Origin: Sympetrum striolatum
Taxonomy: Eukaryota > Arthropoda > Insecta > Odonata > Libellulidae
Length of the DNA stretch: 64,000 nt
Direction of reading: 5' to 3'
Assembly: GCA_947579665.1 (NCBI GenBank)
Contig: OX388348.1
Span: forward strand, 14,074,001 to 14,138,000
The position numbers and the translations under genes were made by a program. The notes under the pieces are model-generated. The model was not told where the DNA came from. It saw only the letters and a program-made list of their open reading frames with translations, and did not search any database. Shown piece by piece: positions 25,127 to 37,094 of the stretch (its first letter is position 1; every line of letters starts with the position of its first letter).

Positions 25127-25164
25127 CTAGGTAAGGAAAAATCCTTCTTCTTTACCTAGTGCAA
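25122..25164. repeat. Short inverted repeat (hairpin)
   Basis: CTAGGTAA at 25127-25134 is complementary to TTACCTAG at 25152-25159. With two mismatches the arms extend outward to 13 bp, around an A/T- and CTT-rich loop. It could be a cruciform or an RNA hairpin, and there is no sign of what it does. Confidence 0.5.
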
Positions 25165-26139
25165 ACAATTCGATATTACGGCCACGTACGTAAATGGCCG
25201 ACACTAACAATAAGGTTGACATTTCTGGCACAAGAAGCAGATGGCGATATATCACTTAGTAGTCCTCCAAGGGTTTAAGATAGGACGACATTATGCAGAT
25301 ACGCCCACTGCTTATCATATATATTCTGTTGATAAGGCTTGCGTAGGACGCTTACTGAGGAACAGCTCTAGGCGATCTGCCTCGTGACTTCCTACGCGTA
25401 GGTGGATTGCGAAGGCTTCTTCATGAGTTTTGTCATATACAGCGGAAAGGGAATCCTAATGCGTTCCAAAGGCCACATCGGGCTTTACTAAAACTTTATT
25501 AATATCAAGGAAAGTTACCCCACGTGGATTATATTCCAATTACTGAATCGTTCAATTAAATACTATACTTGTAAATAAAAAATACTAGTGAATTTTTAAA
25601 GTTCAATTGTATTTTTAAATGCATTTCGTTTAAGAAGTTTGAAACAATATTTTTATAGTTTTTGAATGAAAATAAATAATGAATATTGTTGTGAATACTC
25701 TCAACTAAGCCTAATTCAATCTGAACATACTAAACTTAGGTTATTACATAAGGGCTGAATCAAATGTTGATTAATAGTTGAATGTTCTGTTAAAATTCAT
25801 AGTTTTTGAATAAAACATTCGATTCTACTTGTGTATTTTTATTAGAGTATTAAGTTTTATTTATTTCGTATTTTTTGGTCACAAATGAAATCCCAATAAT
25901 AAAAAACTTAAATATAGTACAGACATAGATGTGATTATCAACAACATTGATGAAATCGGTTTGTGTACTAATATTCTCGATCTTATTATTAAAATATTTA
26001 TACATTGTTAACATAAGAATATATCATTCACAGTTTTCAGCTATCAAACTTACGATGAAACTGGAAATTTGTTCAGTAGTGCTTTGTTTATTCGCCGATT
26101 TCTTTAGTGCATAATTCATCAACATCTTTCTGCATATTT
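25165..26139. other. GC-richer patch then AT-rich spacer
   Basis: The first 350 bp (to about 25520) are GC-richer but open in no frame long enough to name. The remainder is AT-rich with nothing recognised. Confidence 0.3.
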
Positions 26140-26200
26140 ACTTTGCAAGCCACCTTTCGGCCTGTGGCAGGGGATGCACCAGAATTCTACTTCCCTAATC
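26140..26200. repeat. Dispersed repeat family Y, copy 1
   Basis: The blocks GCAAGCCACC, GGCCTGTGGCAGGGGA and AGAATTCTACTTCCCT appear in the same order at 37638-37685 inside the piggyBac element (GCGAGCCGCC, GGCGTATGGCAGGGGGA, AGAATTCTATTTTCCCT). The last block at 37 kb is transposase coding sequence, so only the first two blocks are good evidence of a shared repeat. Confidence 0.35.
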
Positions 26201-28827
26201 TATTACTTTCGCGTATCGTTTGTGGATGAAAATACATTTTTGAAACGACTGGTTCTAGCATATATTTCCCTGATCCTCCTCGCTGTATCTAAATAGCATA
26301 TATAACAGGGGATACTCATAATATTGGTTACACCCTCTGATAAGGTATTTTCCCTGAATTTATTAAATTAATTATTTTTTTAAGTCTTCCATCTTCTAAA
26401 GATTACCATCCTACGTCCTGAAGCATCTGAGGAACGCTCAGTGCATTGTCGGTAAAATGTTTTAGGAATTCTTCCACTGTACTTTTATCGATTCCAAAAT
26501 ACATAACATTTCAGCTTTTCATTCTATTTTGTTTTGTAATTGGACTGATGAAACATTTCCCAATCCAGAATTGTGATGTTCCATCGGGTAATGTTTTGCA
26601 GTTATTTAGTAGTAAATGCCTTTTTGGCGAAGCGAATGAAATGCTTGAGTTACACACCGGAGTCACACGAAAAAAATTCTAATATTTAGACCGAAAAATC
26701 GGAGTCCAAACATGCTTGAGTACATAGCGTACCCTGAATACCCTTTCCACTGGCCCTCTCCGATAAACATCCCTTTTTCCCTTTCATATCTCTCCCCAAA
26801 ACGATAATACGGAACACTATCTAATTTTCCCCCGGTAAATTCTCATGCTTCCCCGGGCGAAATCCGTTGCTTACATACGCCTCGTCATCTCTTTCATTTC
26901 CTTTCTTTCCAAAGTTCCTTTGTTTATGATCTGTGTGGCGCCTCTAGGCACAGCAATCATTATTCCCTCTTAATGAAGTTAAAGGTCGACGTTTCGGGCG
27001 CGATAGGAACCGAATCGATGGGAAACGGGGATAGTATTGAGTTTACGTATGCCCAAGGCCAGTAATGGAGGAATTAAGGAAACGATCGGAAAGAGCTTAG
27101 AACGGGGACCATGCATCGATTACTCAGGTCGTAATGGATTCCTGGGAGATCGTTCCGGAAGAATGTGAAATGGAAACACGGTGATTCGTGATGGGTCCTC
27201 AACTTTTGGTACCGTCTTTCAGCGTGAACACGGGAGGAAAAGTAAAAGAAGTGAAAACGGGATGTCGATATCTTATCTTGTTCCACAGTGCTGTTATGAA
27301 ATATCACCCTGATACAGCTACGTAGAGTTGCTTCCATTTCAAATGTCCCATTTTTCTAGGGTTTAGGAATGATTAAAAGTTAGTTTTGTTATGGATTATC
27401 ACTGGTACCACAAAATAGATTGCCTAAGTTGCCTCTGCGTCAAATAAATCATATTACTAGAGTTTAATTAATGATTAATAGTCAACAGCAAATAAGTCTC
27501 GTTTGGAAATTTCTGAAAAGCGAGCAAAGGCAGCAAAAGCCAATGAAGTGTTGCAGTTATGATCAAACATATATTTTTCCAGGAAAATATTCTTATAATT
27601 TTATAGATAAATTAAACGAAGGAATTCGATTGTTTATTGGGACGTTTCCATTAAAAAATAATAAAACATTCAAGGGAAATAGTAATAATTTGAGATAAAA
27701 TGAAGAGATATACACACATAAGAAGAAAAAGAGATAGGGGAGATGATAAAAAGTTAGATGCAAAAGAAGCACTTTATAGACATTTTTCCGTGTTGAAGGT
27801 GAACATACCTCTGCGTTTGGACAGAAGGAAGCTGTTTCATATCAATCAAATCTAATCTTTGAAAGCATATTGAATAGTTTAAATCGGAATCTGTAGTGTT
27901 GGCGAAGGTAGACCCTGGTTTTCTTAAAGACAGATTTAATTTACTGGACTCAAAACCCAGCTGCATGCAGTCTACGACAGTGCCCTATTTAACTGGCGAG
28001 AAAAAGTTCTAGTGCTGAAATTAAAAAAACATTTGAAGTTATTACAAGATAGTCCAATTCTACTAGAAAATTAGTAAACCATATATATCCACAAATTCCC
28101 GGAGTTATTTCCCACAGATCTCACGATCACTCCAATGAAGCTTTTTGTTAACGATCATCCAAATCAGTGGTTAGACGTCTAAGACGTTGACATGTCAGCG
28201 CTGTCATTTTTGCCGTAATTTCAGATATTCATGTCATCAATTTGAAGATGTTTCAAGTCGAAACTTATTCAAAGTGAAATCCTGTCTTCACTTTGAAGAT
28301 TATGTAAAAGAACCTGAGGTCATACTAATGAAGCGCTAGTTTTGATTGTAGTATCTTCTCTTTCACCTACCAAATAAATCTGAGGTTGATTTTTCTTAAG
28401 CATTAAACGATCACATTTTTCTGTAAAGTAATTGTAAAACTCTATCCTGGAAGTTTATGAAAAGTACAATTCACAGTGTTGGGGAGGCATTAACAATTCC
28501 CTATCTATAAACTGATATTGTACATATGAGATCATTATGGACGAACAAAATTAGAACATTAGTAAAAATGCTAAATTACAGCTATATTATACCTAGAATT
28601 AGTGTTATAAGAAGAAGAATATATTTCGCTGTTTTAATTGATTTAACTATTTCTTACTTTAACATATCGTATTCACCCCGTAGACTTGTTACTTCAGTTC
28701 AGCAGAGTTCAGTAAAACAGAAAGCAATCTTATATGCCTAAGATAGTTTGCTGGGTATATTCATACATGATTCGCTCGGCGCTAATATTACACAGTTATT
28801 GCTAATAATTGTATGTGGTCCCTCAGA
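26201..28827. other. Spacer with a GC-richer patch
   Basis: The patch 26740-27340 is richer in GC, with short C/T runs at its start and an unrecognised 87-codon minus frame (27074-27337). The flanks are AT-rich. The 78-codon frame at 26446-26682 and the 75-codon frame at 27471-27698 are not recognisable. Confidence 0.35.
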
Positions 28828-29070
28828 AACATCAAAAGGTTGAAGGCCTTCTCGATGTGGGTGTGGAAGCAGCTAGACAAACAAACGCGGAAGTGCTGGA
28901 TGTGGTTGGGGAGAGAGGGTTTTGATTGAAGTAATATAGCGTCTGCAGAGGAAATGGATGGGTCAAATACTGAGAGGAGGGGGATCGTAAAAGAAAGTAA
29001 TTGATAGTAGGATAAAGGGGGAAGGCAGAAGGGAATATCTAAATAAAGGTATAAAAGGTAATATGGATAA
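28828..29070 (+). mobile_element. LINE reverse-transcriptase C-terminal relic
   Basis: The + strand encodes, in two frames, a sequence typical of the end of a non-LTR reverse-transcriptase protein. First comes KRLKAFSMWVWKQL (compare the family pattern of 'RLEAFEMWxxRRM'). After a frameshift comes QRKWMGQILRGGG, then KVIDSRIKGEGRR, matching the family pattern 'RKWMGHxLRG...VIEGRIEGxRxRGRPR'. Breaks are a TGA at 28927-28929, the frameshift after it and a TAA at 28988-28990. Nothing upstream of this part is recognised, so the copy is truncated or too decayed. It is a different lineage from the fragments at 5.5 and 52 kb. The clade is not assigned. Confidence 0.65.
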
Positions 29071-30001
29071 AATATCTATAAAACGTTATATGCTACGGTT
29101 CCTTCTAGCTTATAAATTCTGTGGGATTGTAAAAAAGGTCACAGAAAGCTTATTCGCGGTGTATTTGTTACTTCTCGTTCTTGGTAGTTAATTATTTTAT
29201 AATATTAATTAGCAAAGATTACCTAATACTATTCGTTTCAGCATCTATATTAGGATGTTGTCCTCTGTAAGAAATAAAGAAATTAATCTGATAGTAGGAA
29301 GTTGCTTGAAGTTGTTGTGATATACAGCTATGCGCAAAAAAACTTTCATCCTTAGCCTTATATAGCCCAGGGATTTTTAAGTTCTTTTGCACATAGCTGT
29401 ACATGAAATAGTAAATCCAGAATCCGCCTGCTGAAAACCTATCTTGCTGAATTATCTCGTATTAAAGTTGTCGATGCCTTGCAACATTATCACCCCAAAA
29501 CTAACGAAGTACTTCTACGTTACAGTATGAATAGAAGGAATCGATTTTCCGTTCCCAAAACAAAGGAATGCAGATACTAATGAACTGCGATACCATAGTT
29601 TCAGAGGGGAAACGCTCTAACGAGGAAAGATCGATGGGTACAACGTTGCAATCAACAACCCAAAACAACCCAGGAAAAACCCATCTAGGCATTACAGGTC
29701 AAGGTCTCCATTAAAGATACCTGATTGCGAGGAAGTAATTCATTTAATAACTAGATATCTACGAATTAAATTTTGAACTTGCATTATTATGAATGTATTT
29801 GATATTGCTGAAAGGTTTACAACCAGGAAGTTGTATTTCAGAGTATGGTTGTTCAGTAATATTGGGAAACAATAATCATAACATTGACAATTTTAAATAT
29901 AAAAAATATATCAAGTTAAAATCATTCGTTAAATAATAGACAGAAATATGAAATAAAAATATCTCACATACGTTTCCACCATACATAGATAAATAAGAGT
30001 A
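29071..30001. other. AT-rich spacer
   Basis: Nothing recognised. The short minus frames at 29219-29404 and 29501-29692 are not protein-like. TA at 30000-30001 is the left target dinucleotide of the next element. Confidence 0.4.
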
Positions 30002-30647
30002 TAAGGTAATTCCTGGAGAGATCTCTTTCCTAAGGAAATGACTTCATAAAAATGACTTAAGTGATAATAAGAATGTGAAACTGCGTGATAGAATACAACA
30101 TTTATAGATTATGAATAGTATATAAACAAATTTTGTTTAATTATTTTAAGTTTAAATTTTTCTGGATCAATGCATTTGGCAATATCCCAAAGTGTCCGGG
30201 TGATTTCACCTCTGTGAAAGAGATGCCCCGTTAGCTTAAACTGCAGTAACTGTGGAATGCGCTTGTTATATGCTAACATTCTTGAAGCGAAATTGAAATT
30301 AGGATCTTACTAATCGTTTAAGTTAACTTTAAAACCTATTTATAATTGACAGTTTCAAAAAAATTAGGAGGCATCTCAGCCTCCTCTAGAGGCATATAAA
30401 TAGCATATTGAGGCTTTGTCGAAATTTCGAAACTTCGAGGCTAAAATTCTCACTGAAGGTATTTCTTGATTTCGAAAAAATATAAAACTGCGTAAAAAGA
30501 ATTCACCGCCGTGAAACTCTTGCAGATAGGCAGGTGCATTCCAACTAACTGACGAACACCTTCAGTAGAGCAATCGTGTGGTTTTCCTTAAAAATACTAC
30601 GACTGGGGCATCTCTCCCGGTGGGGCATCTCTCCATGAATTACCTTA
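30002..30647. mobile_element. Tc1/mariner-like miniature element (MITE)
   Basis: The left end reads TAAGGTAATTCCTGGAGAGAT (30002-30022). The right end is its complement with one mismatch (ending ...GAATTACCTTA at 30647). Each end is flanked by TA (30000-30001 and 30648-30649), the target duplication of the Tc1/mariner superfamily. The 646-bp interior has no transposase frame. It includes GGGGCATCTCTCC twice near the right end and its partner AGAGATGCCCC in the left half (about 30222). A non-autonomous deletion derivative or MITE fits best. A TA flank is weak evidence by itself in AT-rich DNA. The 21-bp inverted repeat carries the call. Confidence 0.65.
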
Positions 30648-33600
30648 TATACACCAACATCTGAAATATTTGTAGACGAGCAAAGAAATAGCGCTTATTC
30701 AAGAGAACATTCGGTAAGAGAATAGAAAAAATAGCGTGTAATGTTACTTTACTTATAAACTTCCTACTGAATGGTTATTAGTTACAAACTAGTTTATGAT
30801 AGTAGTTAATTCATCAATAATACATCAACAAACGACACAAGGCCAATTAAAGTTGTCGAACAACATTTAAAAAATTAATTATCAACTAATTAAATAACAA
30901 TAATGTAAATAATATCACAAAATGGCGAGGTAAAAGGAAAAAGTTATGCCTAACCTTTGCTAGAAAATGAATGAGAAAAGCTATGAACTAGAAAAATTTT
31001 TAATGTAAAGTTTTATGTAAAATATTGAACAACCGTCATCGTTCAAGTATTGCTAAATTGGAAAAATCTATCATATCGCCAAAGATTGTAATATTTCAGT
31101 CTGATTTTTCCCTACGGTAGAATGGTTTTAAAAAGGAGATGACATGATAGTCAATTTTAGGAGAATGTAGGCAAATCCGGGAGATGTTAAGGAATAGATT
31201 ATAGCCCAAAATGATGAACGGTTGTGTTGACTTAAGGCCAACTATTTCCTTCCTTATAGCTCCAGTATCGTCAAAAGTAATTGAACGGTTGCTAAGGAAA
31301 ATGTTGTTCTTACATTAGAAAGAGGCCGGACTCGTGATATTCCCAGAAGGGGAAGCAGCTTCCCGAAGGAAAATACGGAGAGAGGAGAAGCGGAGGTAAC
31401 AGTGTAATCATTCCCACTCTTTGCGGAGTTCGTACAAATGTTTGAAAGTTTAATTTTTTTGGGTAAACGTCGAACTTCATTATTTCTTATCTTTGCCTTG
31501 CGCTTATGTAATTCACCGGTTACCTAAAGAAAATTCCGGAAATACCTCGGCGGAAAGTTGAATCAAGATTCTCCGAGGACTTTTCCAGTGGTACCCTATT
31601 TCGAATTTTCATAGTAGTAATGTTATCTTAACGAATTATCTTATTTCTTGTGAACTTTATGAAAATACGACATGAGTTTTTGACTTAAAAGTTTTTGAAA
31701 ATCATTATAATATAATTTCGTATTTTTCTTATTTTTTCTAATGCTTATAAAGTATATTTTTAAGTATTTTTACAACTAATACATTTTATATTGCTGATAG
31801 CTGGTAGTGTGTCATCATATGGATTCTCAGTTGAACAAAAAGTTTGTAAAGCTACTATTATATTGACAGTTTAAAATATAAATTATGATCAGGTTACAAT
31901 TAAATGTTTAATCGTACTTAATTAAGGAACGAAGATTATCTCACCTACTACTCCATTTAAAGGTAAATATATTATCATATATAAATCATAATAATATTTC
32001 AAAGAGTCATTACGTTTTTTGTATAATAATATAATAATATTAGAAGAATAATTTATATTTTTGTAATAATGTAATCGGTTTTGGAGATTTATTACATGCC
32101 TAACTTTTTTATCGCGCATGATGACTATTAAAAGCATATTACACTATTATTTCTATTACAAGGGACCGTGAATTTAAATCTTCTTCCGCGATGAATACAC
32201 AACTCTATATTAATATTTGAATAATTTCTATGGAGTTTTGATATTCTAGTATTATTAAATATCTGGAATTCGGAGAAAATCTATTTTATAATTTTATGGA
32301 TATTCCAGAAATTTATGGGTCGTTGAGTGAAATCGGATACATAGATGTATATATAGTTTGTTGACGCATTATTGGCGAGGTAAGGCACATTAGGTATCAT
32401 ATGTCTTTACAACAGAAGGTTGAGATTGAAAAAAACCCACGTTGAGGGTAAACAATCGCAGAGAAAGGGGATGAAACATTTTGAATTGGCTGATGAAGCA
32501 TCATGAATAAGGTGGGTGTATAAAATCCTGAAGAGAAGAGGCCGAATTTTATTATTTTACTAAAGTTTTCTGAAGGATATTTTTTGGAAAAATTTCAGAT
32601 AGATAAAATGAGTTCCCCTTCTTTTTCATTAATCTAATAACAGGTAATTGAAAATTTTCATCAATAGCTGAGACTTATTTTCATGTTTCAATTTGATTTA
32701 TAATATTGATAATTATGCACATAAGCTTTCATATGCATTGCACGCCGATTGTGAGGCAATTTACAGCGTAAAATCTTTCTCGCACCCAATCAATTAGAGT
32801 CGTACCCACGTAACTATGAGGTCATTTACAGATCAAACAGTAAATAAAATGTGCGGAAGGCACTTTGGTCCCCTGCGAATAGGAATTAGGTGCCACAGTA
32901 AGCTGTAGATTTTAGGGAGAATGTTTCTCTTGTTGATACGCCTGCTGTTGATTGGTTTCTTCTTTGTGAGCGTTAAAATTTCCTGATTCTAATTATGGAT
33001 TCCTGGAATCCCTTGATTCTGATTGTCGCTCGGCTCATTTTCGAAAACAAGCTCCGCCCTGTATTGACTTCAAAGTTCTTGTTCACCGAAACTAATTCTT
33101 GTTAAGGTATGTTTGTAATCAAGGCATCTCCGATGCGTTAAATCGTTTCTTCCATCAGAAACAAGGACCAATTTTTAATGAGTGAGTAATTAAAAAGATG
33201 ACTGGAGATAATACCCGTGTTATTCCTTCGAAAGTACAAGAAATAATAAAGTAATATCTCATTTAGAATCACTTTAATTTTAGTTAAGATTTCTTTATTT
33301 GCAATTTATAGCTCCTAAATGTATAGCTGTAATATTTTTTGTAATGCAATATCTTATTGAATTCCATGTTATTATTGGGAAAAATGATTTTTTTAACATC
33401 AACTATAGTAGCGATCCCCTGTAAAAATGTTTTCCTTCTGTTTTAATTGAAAATTTTCAATTTTATTGATTACAACTATAATTAAACCTTACCCCATTCT
33501 TAATGTAAATTCTTAAGGGAGGTAATTCAACTAATTAAAGGAATCAACGTGGAATTTCTTACGAAATCAGAAACATTAGTGAGAATAGTAAAACATCTCA

Positions 33601-35840
33601 TTGGATCTGGATCAAACAATTCTGAAGTAGTCGAATGTATGTAATATTAATTTAGACGCTCTGTGGATATTCTTCTGAAGTTTTCTCGAAGTGATGTATT
33701 ATGAATGACCGCAGTATCCAAATTGAAAGTACAGCTATTGTTATTAGATTGATAAGGATTTATTTCGGTTTAAAAATGTATTCTCAGTAATAACTGGATA
33801 CCATTGGTATCTTATACTCTAAATAGAGAAAGACTCCATTCATGTATTATCCACACCTGAATGATTTGTTTATTTTAGAATTTCAATGTTTAAGAATCAG
33901 ATACCTAATTATTAATGGATCAATAGATGGATCCATATTTCACACCCTAGAGGCATAGTTCTGGCTAAGGGGATTAACTATAATTTCCTGAAGCTCAGGG
34001 GGACTTGAATGTACCAATACATTGTTTTATTTTATTTGGTTTTTTCTAACCCATTTATCGGCAGTTGCGGTATTGGATTATAATTTATCTACTTTTTAAT
34101 ACTTGAATTTCTTTTTATTTATGTAAATTTATGTCAATAAATATTTTAAAAAATCCATTTTTGAGGCCTTTAGGCCCATAAGCTTCCTTCGCTTTATAAT
34201 AACTAATTTGGCTACTGCCATTCTTCTCAATATAAAAAATTGCCAAAAATGTCCGATAATGCACAAATTTTCATGAATTTTAGGGACTCTAATATATTAT
34301 TTAATCATACCACACAACTAACTTGGCGCATATTTGAGGCGAAGCAGTCTGCGTAACGGTTATTTATTAAACAACTGGTTATTGAAAAGGGATGGTGATA
34401 TGATGCGTGGGTTGGCTGAGACGGATTGAGAGTATGGTAAAATTCTGATATAATTGGGTCGACGTCGATCAAACACTGCTAAGGAGTGTGGGAGAAATAA
34501 TAAAAAATTGAACAAGGGAATCGGCAGCCGGGGTGAAGGATGGGCAACGTCGAAAAATTAACCGCGTCTTCGTCTATTTTTCATGTTTTTGTATCCGCGC
34601 GGAATCCATTATTTATAACCGGTCAAATCCAAAAGGCTAATGACTGGAAGGGCTTACAGCCTTCAGCTACGTCGAAGCTTTTACCGCTTCGAAGATTATG
34701 GAGTTTCGATGCGCCGCTACCGTTCTTTTTCTCCGCTTACTTTTTTTACGAATCCTCTGCGAAGTTTGATTTTGCTAATATCCTCAGGCTTTCATTATCA
34801 GATTGGGTCTTCACAACTGACGTGCTGTTAGTTGTAAATCGGTGTTGGATTCAAATTCTCGGAAATAAATAATGGGTTGATAGAGCGTTTTCTTCTAAAC
34901 ATCTCGATATGCTTTCCTTTTAGTCATAGAATTACACAGTATCACCATCGTAACTTTAATCACTTCACATTTACTTTGAAGCTAGTATGTTGATTTTTTC
35001 CTACGTTATTCGTATTTAGGGCTCGCATAGAGGTAATAATGCAGGAACTAATATTATAAAGTTATCATGTTCAATTTATTTATCATTAATTTCAATGGAA
35101 TATTTAGTACTTTAAAAAGGCGTTTTATTCCAAATATGTCCGGTATTTGCATATTGCAATACATTCCATTCGCCAAAAATTCTTTAAATTCGAAAAATTA
35201 ACTTAATTTAAATATTTAGATAAAACTAATAAATGAAAGGGTCATTAAGGTTTTATGGATGAATTAATTAATCAATTTTTCATTTCCAAGGTCAATTCAA
35301 ATAATTCAAACTCTTCATCTAAAGCAACAATGAGGAATTATAACAGTAGATATTAAGGGTTACCTTTTAATTTTTTAGAGGACATAGATTCTTTTTGATC
35401 TCCTGACACGTTACTGTCCATAGATTTATTATAGCTATAATATTTTATGCTATTATCTTACCTTCTAGGTGAGCCATGAAGTAGTTTACAGTTTGATCCT
35501 ATGTAATTCTTGTTAGTTACCGATCGTGGTAACGAAGTGATTATCGTGCTCGGGGTTCATCAAATCCTAATCAGTCGGATATTTTCGATTAGGGAATGGT
35601 CTTCTGTGATTGTTGTTGTTAATTGTTGTTATCGTTAATACCATACACTGTGTAAATACACTGTAATAGTGTAGAAATTGGATGTTTTTTGGGTACAAAA
35701 AATAAATAAATACTTCTATTCATATACCCTTTTATGATTTTCAGAGTAAACAGACAAAATACTTATCGTCTATTTTGTTCACTATCAATATGTATGTTTT
35801 TTGTTAGTCTAAAATATCACCATTTGGAAACAAATCTAAT
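30648..35840. other. AT-rich spacer with two GC-richer patches
   Basis: Mostly AT-rich. Patches at about 31320-31600 and 34530-34760 are richer in GC. The second carries a 110-codon plus frame (34540-34872), not recognised. Around 32400-32550 short, broken frames vaguely resemble a helix-turn-helix DNA-binding segment of a transposase, too weak to annotate. No terminal repeats were found. Confidence 0.35.
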
Positions 35841-35852
35841 CATACACCCTTA
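35841..35852 (+). repeat. Left target-site duplication of the SINE
   Basis: CATACACCCTTA here is repeated exactly at 35980-35991, directly after the SINE tail. This marks a retrotransposon insertion. Confidence 0.85.
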
Positions 35853-35979
35853 GCTCCCGGATAGTCATGTGGACAGCGCGTTTGCCTTTGGTGAAAGCGG
35901 TCCCGGGTTCGATTCCCGGTGGGAGCCAATGTGCGAAATGACCTAAGCTGTCGAAGCACTTTTAACAATACTACTACTA
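35853..35979 (+). mobile_element. Complete tRNA-derived SINE
   Basis: A 127-bp element starts with a tRNA-like head. GCTCCCG (35853-35859) pairs with TGGGAGC at the head's end, and CCGGG/CCCGG form a T-arm around TTCGATT. RNA polymerase III promoter boxes are present: an A box TAGTCATGTGG (35862-35872) and an exact B box GGTTCGATTCC (35906-35916). The anticodon arm does not fold cleanly and a non-tRNA body of about 50 bp follows, so this is a SINE rather than a tRNA gene. It ends in ACTACTACTA and is flanked by exact 12-bp duplications. The exact flanks and intact promoter suggest a fairly young insertion. SINEs move with a LINE's machinery, and the partner is unknown; none of the LINE tails seen here is a TAC repeat. 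Confidence 0.85.
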
Positions 35980-35991
35980 CATACACCCTTA
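35980..35991 (+). repeat. Right target-site duplication of the SINE
   Basis: Exact copy of 35841-35852. Confidence 0.85.
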
Positions 35992-36453
35992 AGGCTCAGT
36001 TGGAAAACAATGCCGATTTGGCTTGGGTTTTTATCAAACCTTTATTCAATTTCTTTCTATTCTGCTAGAAAGTTAGAGGTTTGAAATCTTCAAAAGCCGT
36101 CTTTGAAAGCACTCCTAGTCTTACTTCCTGTTGGTGCAAAAAAGTAAGAAAAAAATGCCGCGCAATATATATTCGGAATCATAAAAAAATTACATATACA
36201 CATAAAACTAATGTAAATATATCAAATATAATAAATAAAAATGAGTAGGTTCGATTGATAATTGTCTCGGTTAAGGTTGTAAACTACGTAGTTTGATATG
36301 ATGCCATACTCTCGTAAGTACTTAGCCGTTCGTCGTAATCTTTCCATAAACTTAAGAGTAGTGTCCCCTGAGACTTAAGATTTGCCACTCTCTCTACAAC
36401 ACTGCCATAAACTTAAAGTTAAGGAGATAAGTTAGGATTGATGTGCAGCTAGC
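35992..36453. other. Spacer between SINE and piggyBac element
   Basis: A short stretch near 36070-36105 (GAGGTTTGAAATCTTCAA then AGCCGTCTTTG) resembles 7143-7172 (GAGGTTTAAAATCTTCAA then AGCCTTCTTTG). This may be another dispersed repeat. Otherwise nothing was recognised. Confidence 0.35.
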
Positions 36454-36457
36454 TTAA
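36454..36457. repeat. TTAA target duplication, left
   Basis: TTAA directly outside the left inverted end of the piggyBac-like element, matched by TTAA at 39425-39428. Confidence 0.85.
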
Positions 36458-36470
36458 CCCGGTAACGCCT
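36458..36470 (+). repeat. piggyBac left terminal inverted repeat
   Basis: CCCGGTAACGCCT, exact complement of the right end. After it the sequence becomes GG plus a poly-A stretch, unlike the right end. Confidence 0.9.
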
Positions 36471-36587
36471 GGAAAAAAAATTTTCTTCGAATTTAATTAT
36501 AATCAAGTATGTTAATACGTATTACTATCTAAGTCAATTTATCCAATCCTTTTTCTTTTAACATCATTAGTTACGGAGATATAGCCT

Positions 36588-36611
36588 GGTACCATATGGT
36601 ACCGCTAGGCG
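36588..36611 (+). repeat. piggyBac subterminal repeat, left
   Basis: A 24-bp unit with GGTACC at 36588-36593 and 36599-36604, ending GCTAGGCG. It is an exact inverted match to 39012-39035 and lies about 117 bp inside the left end, facing inward relative to that end. Confidence 0.85.
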
Positions 36612-37094
36612 CTTGGGGGTATAAAATTGAAGGTTTAAGGAATTTTCGGAAATTTAGAGCTTGCTGAACAAACTATTTATTGTTTTGTATTTTTCCGCTT
36701 ATTTTTACATTTTTAACATGAAATATCATAAAAATCATAAGAATATGTTAAAACAAATTATTGCCCTAAGATTTTAAAAATTATATAAATTTTACAGGAA
36801 TCCTCAAAGTCAAAAATAGTGAAAGTAAATAAACAGTTTGCCATTGTGGCTTCATTGTATTACTGCAGAATGTGGAATTTTGTGAAACAGTCCATGCATA
36901 GCCCTACATTACATTTTCCGTACTCCGTTCGTGTTCTGCTCGTACAATTTTCATGGGCACACCTTCGCCTCTGGGTGTCGGATTGCACGAGGTGGTTGTA
37001 CCCATCGTACCTTATTTCATCAGAAACACTGGAAAGAAAACCCGCTTTTAGTAATCATATGCAGACTGTTGTATGTCAAAATATTATCTCATGA

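Noticed and set aside
35853..35928. A functional tRNA gene
   Set aside because: Acceptor and T arms and the B box are good, but the anticodon arm does not fold cleanly. A non-tRNA body, triplet tail and 12-bp duplications follow, which is a SINE.
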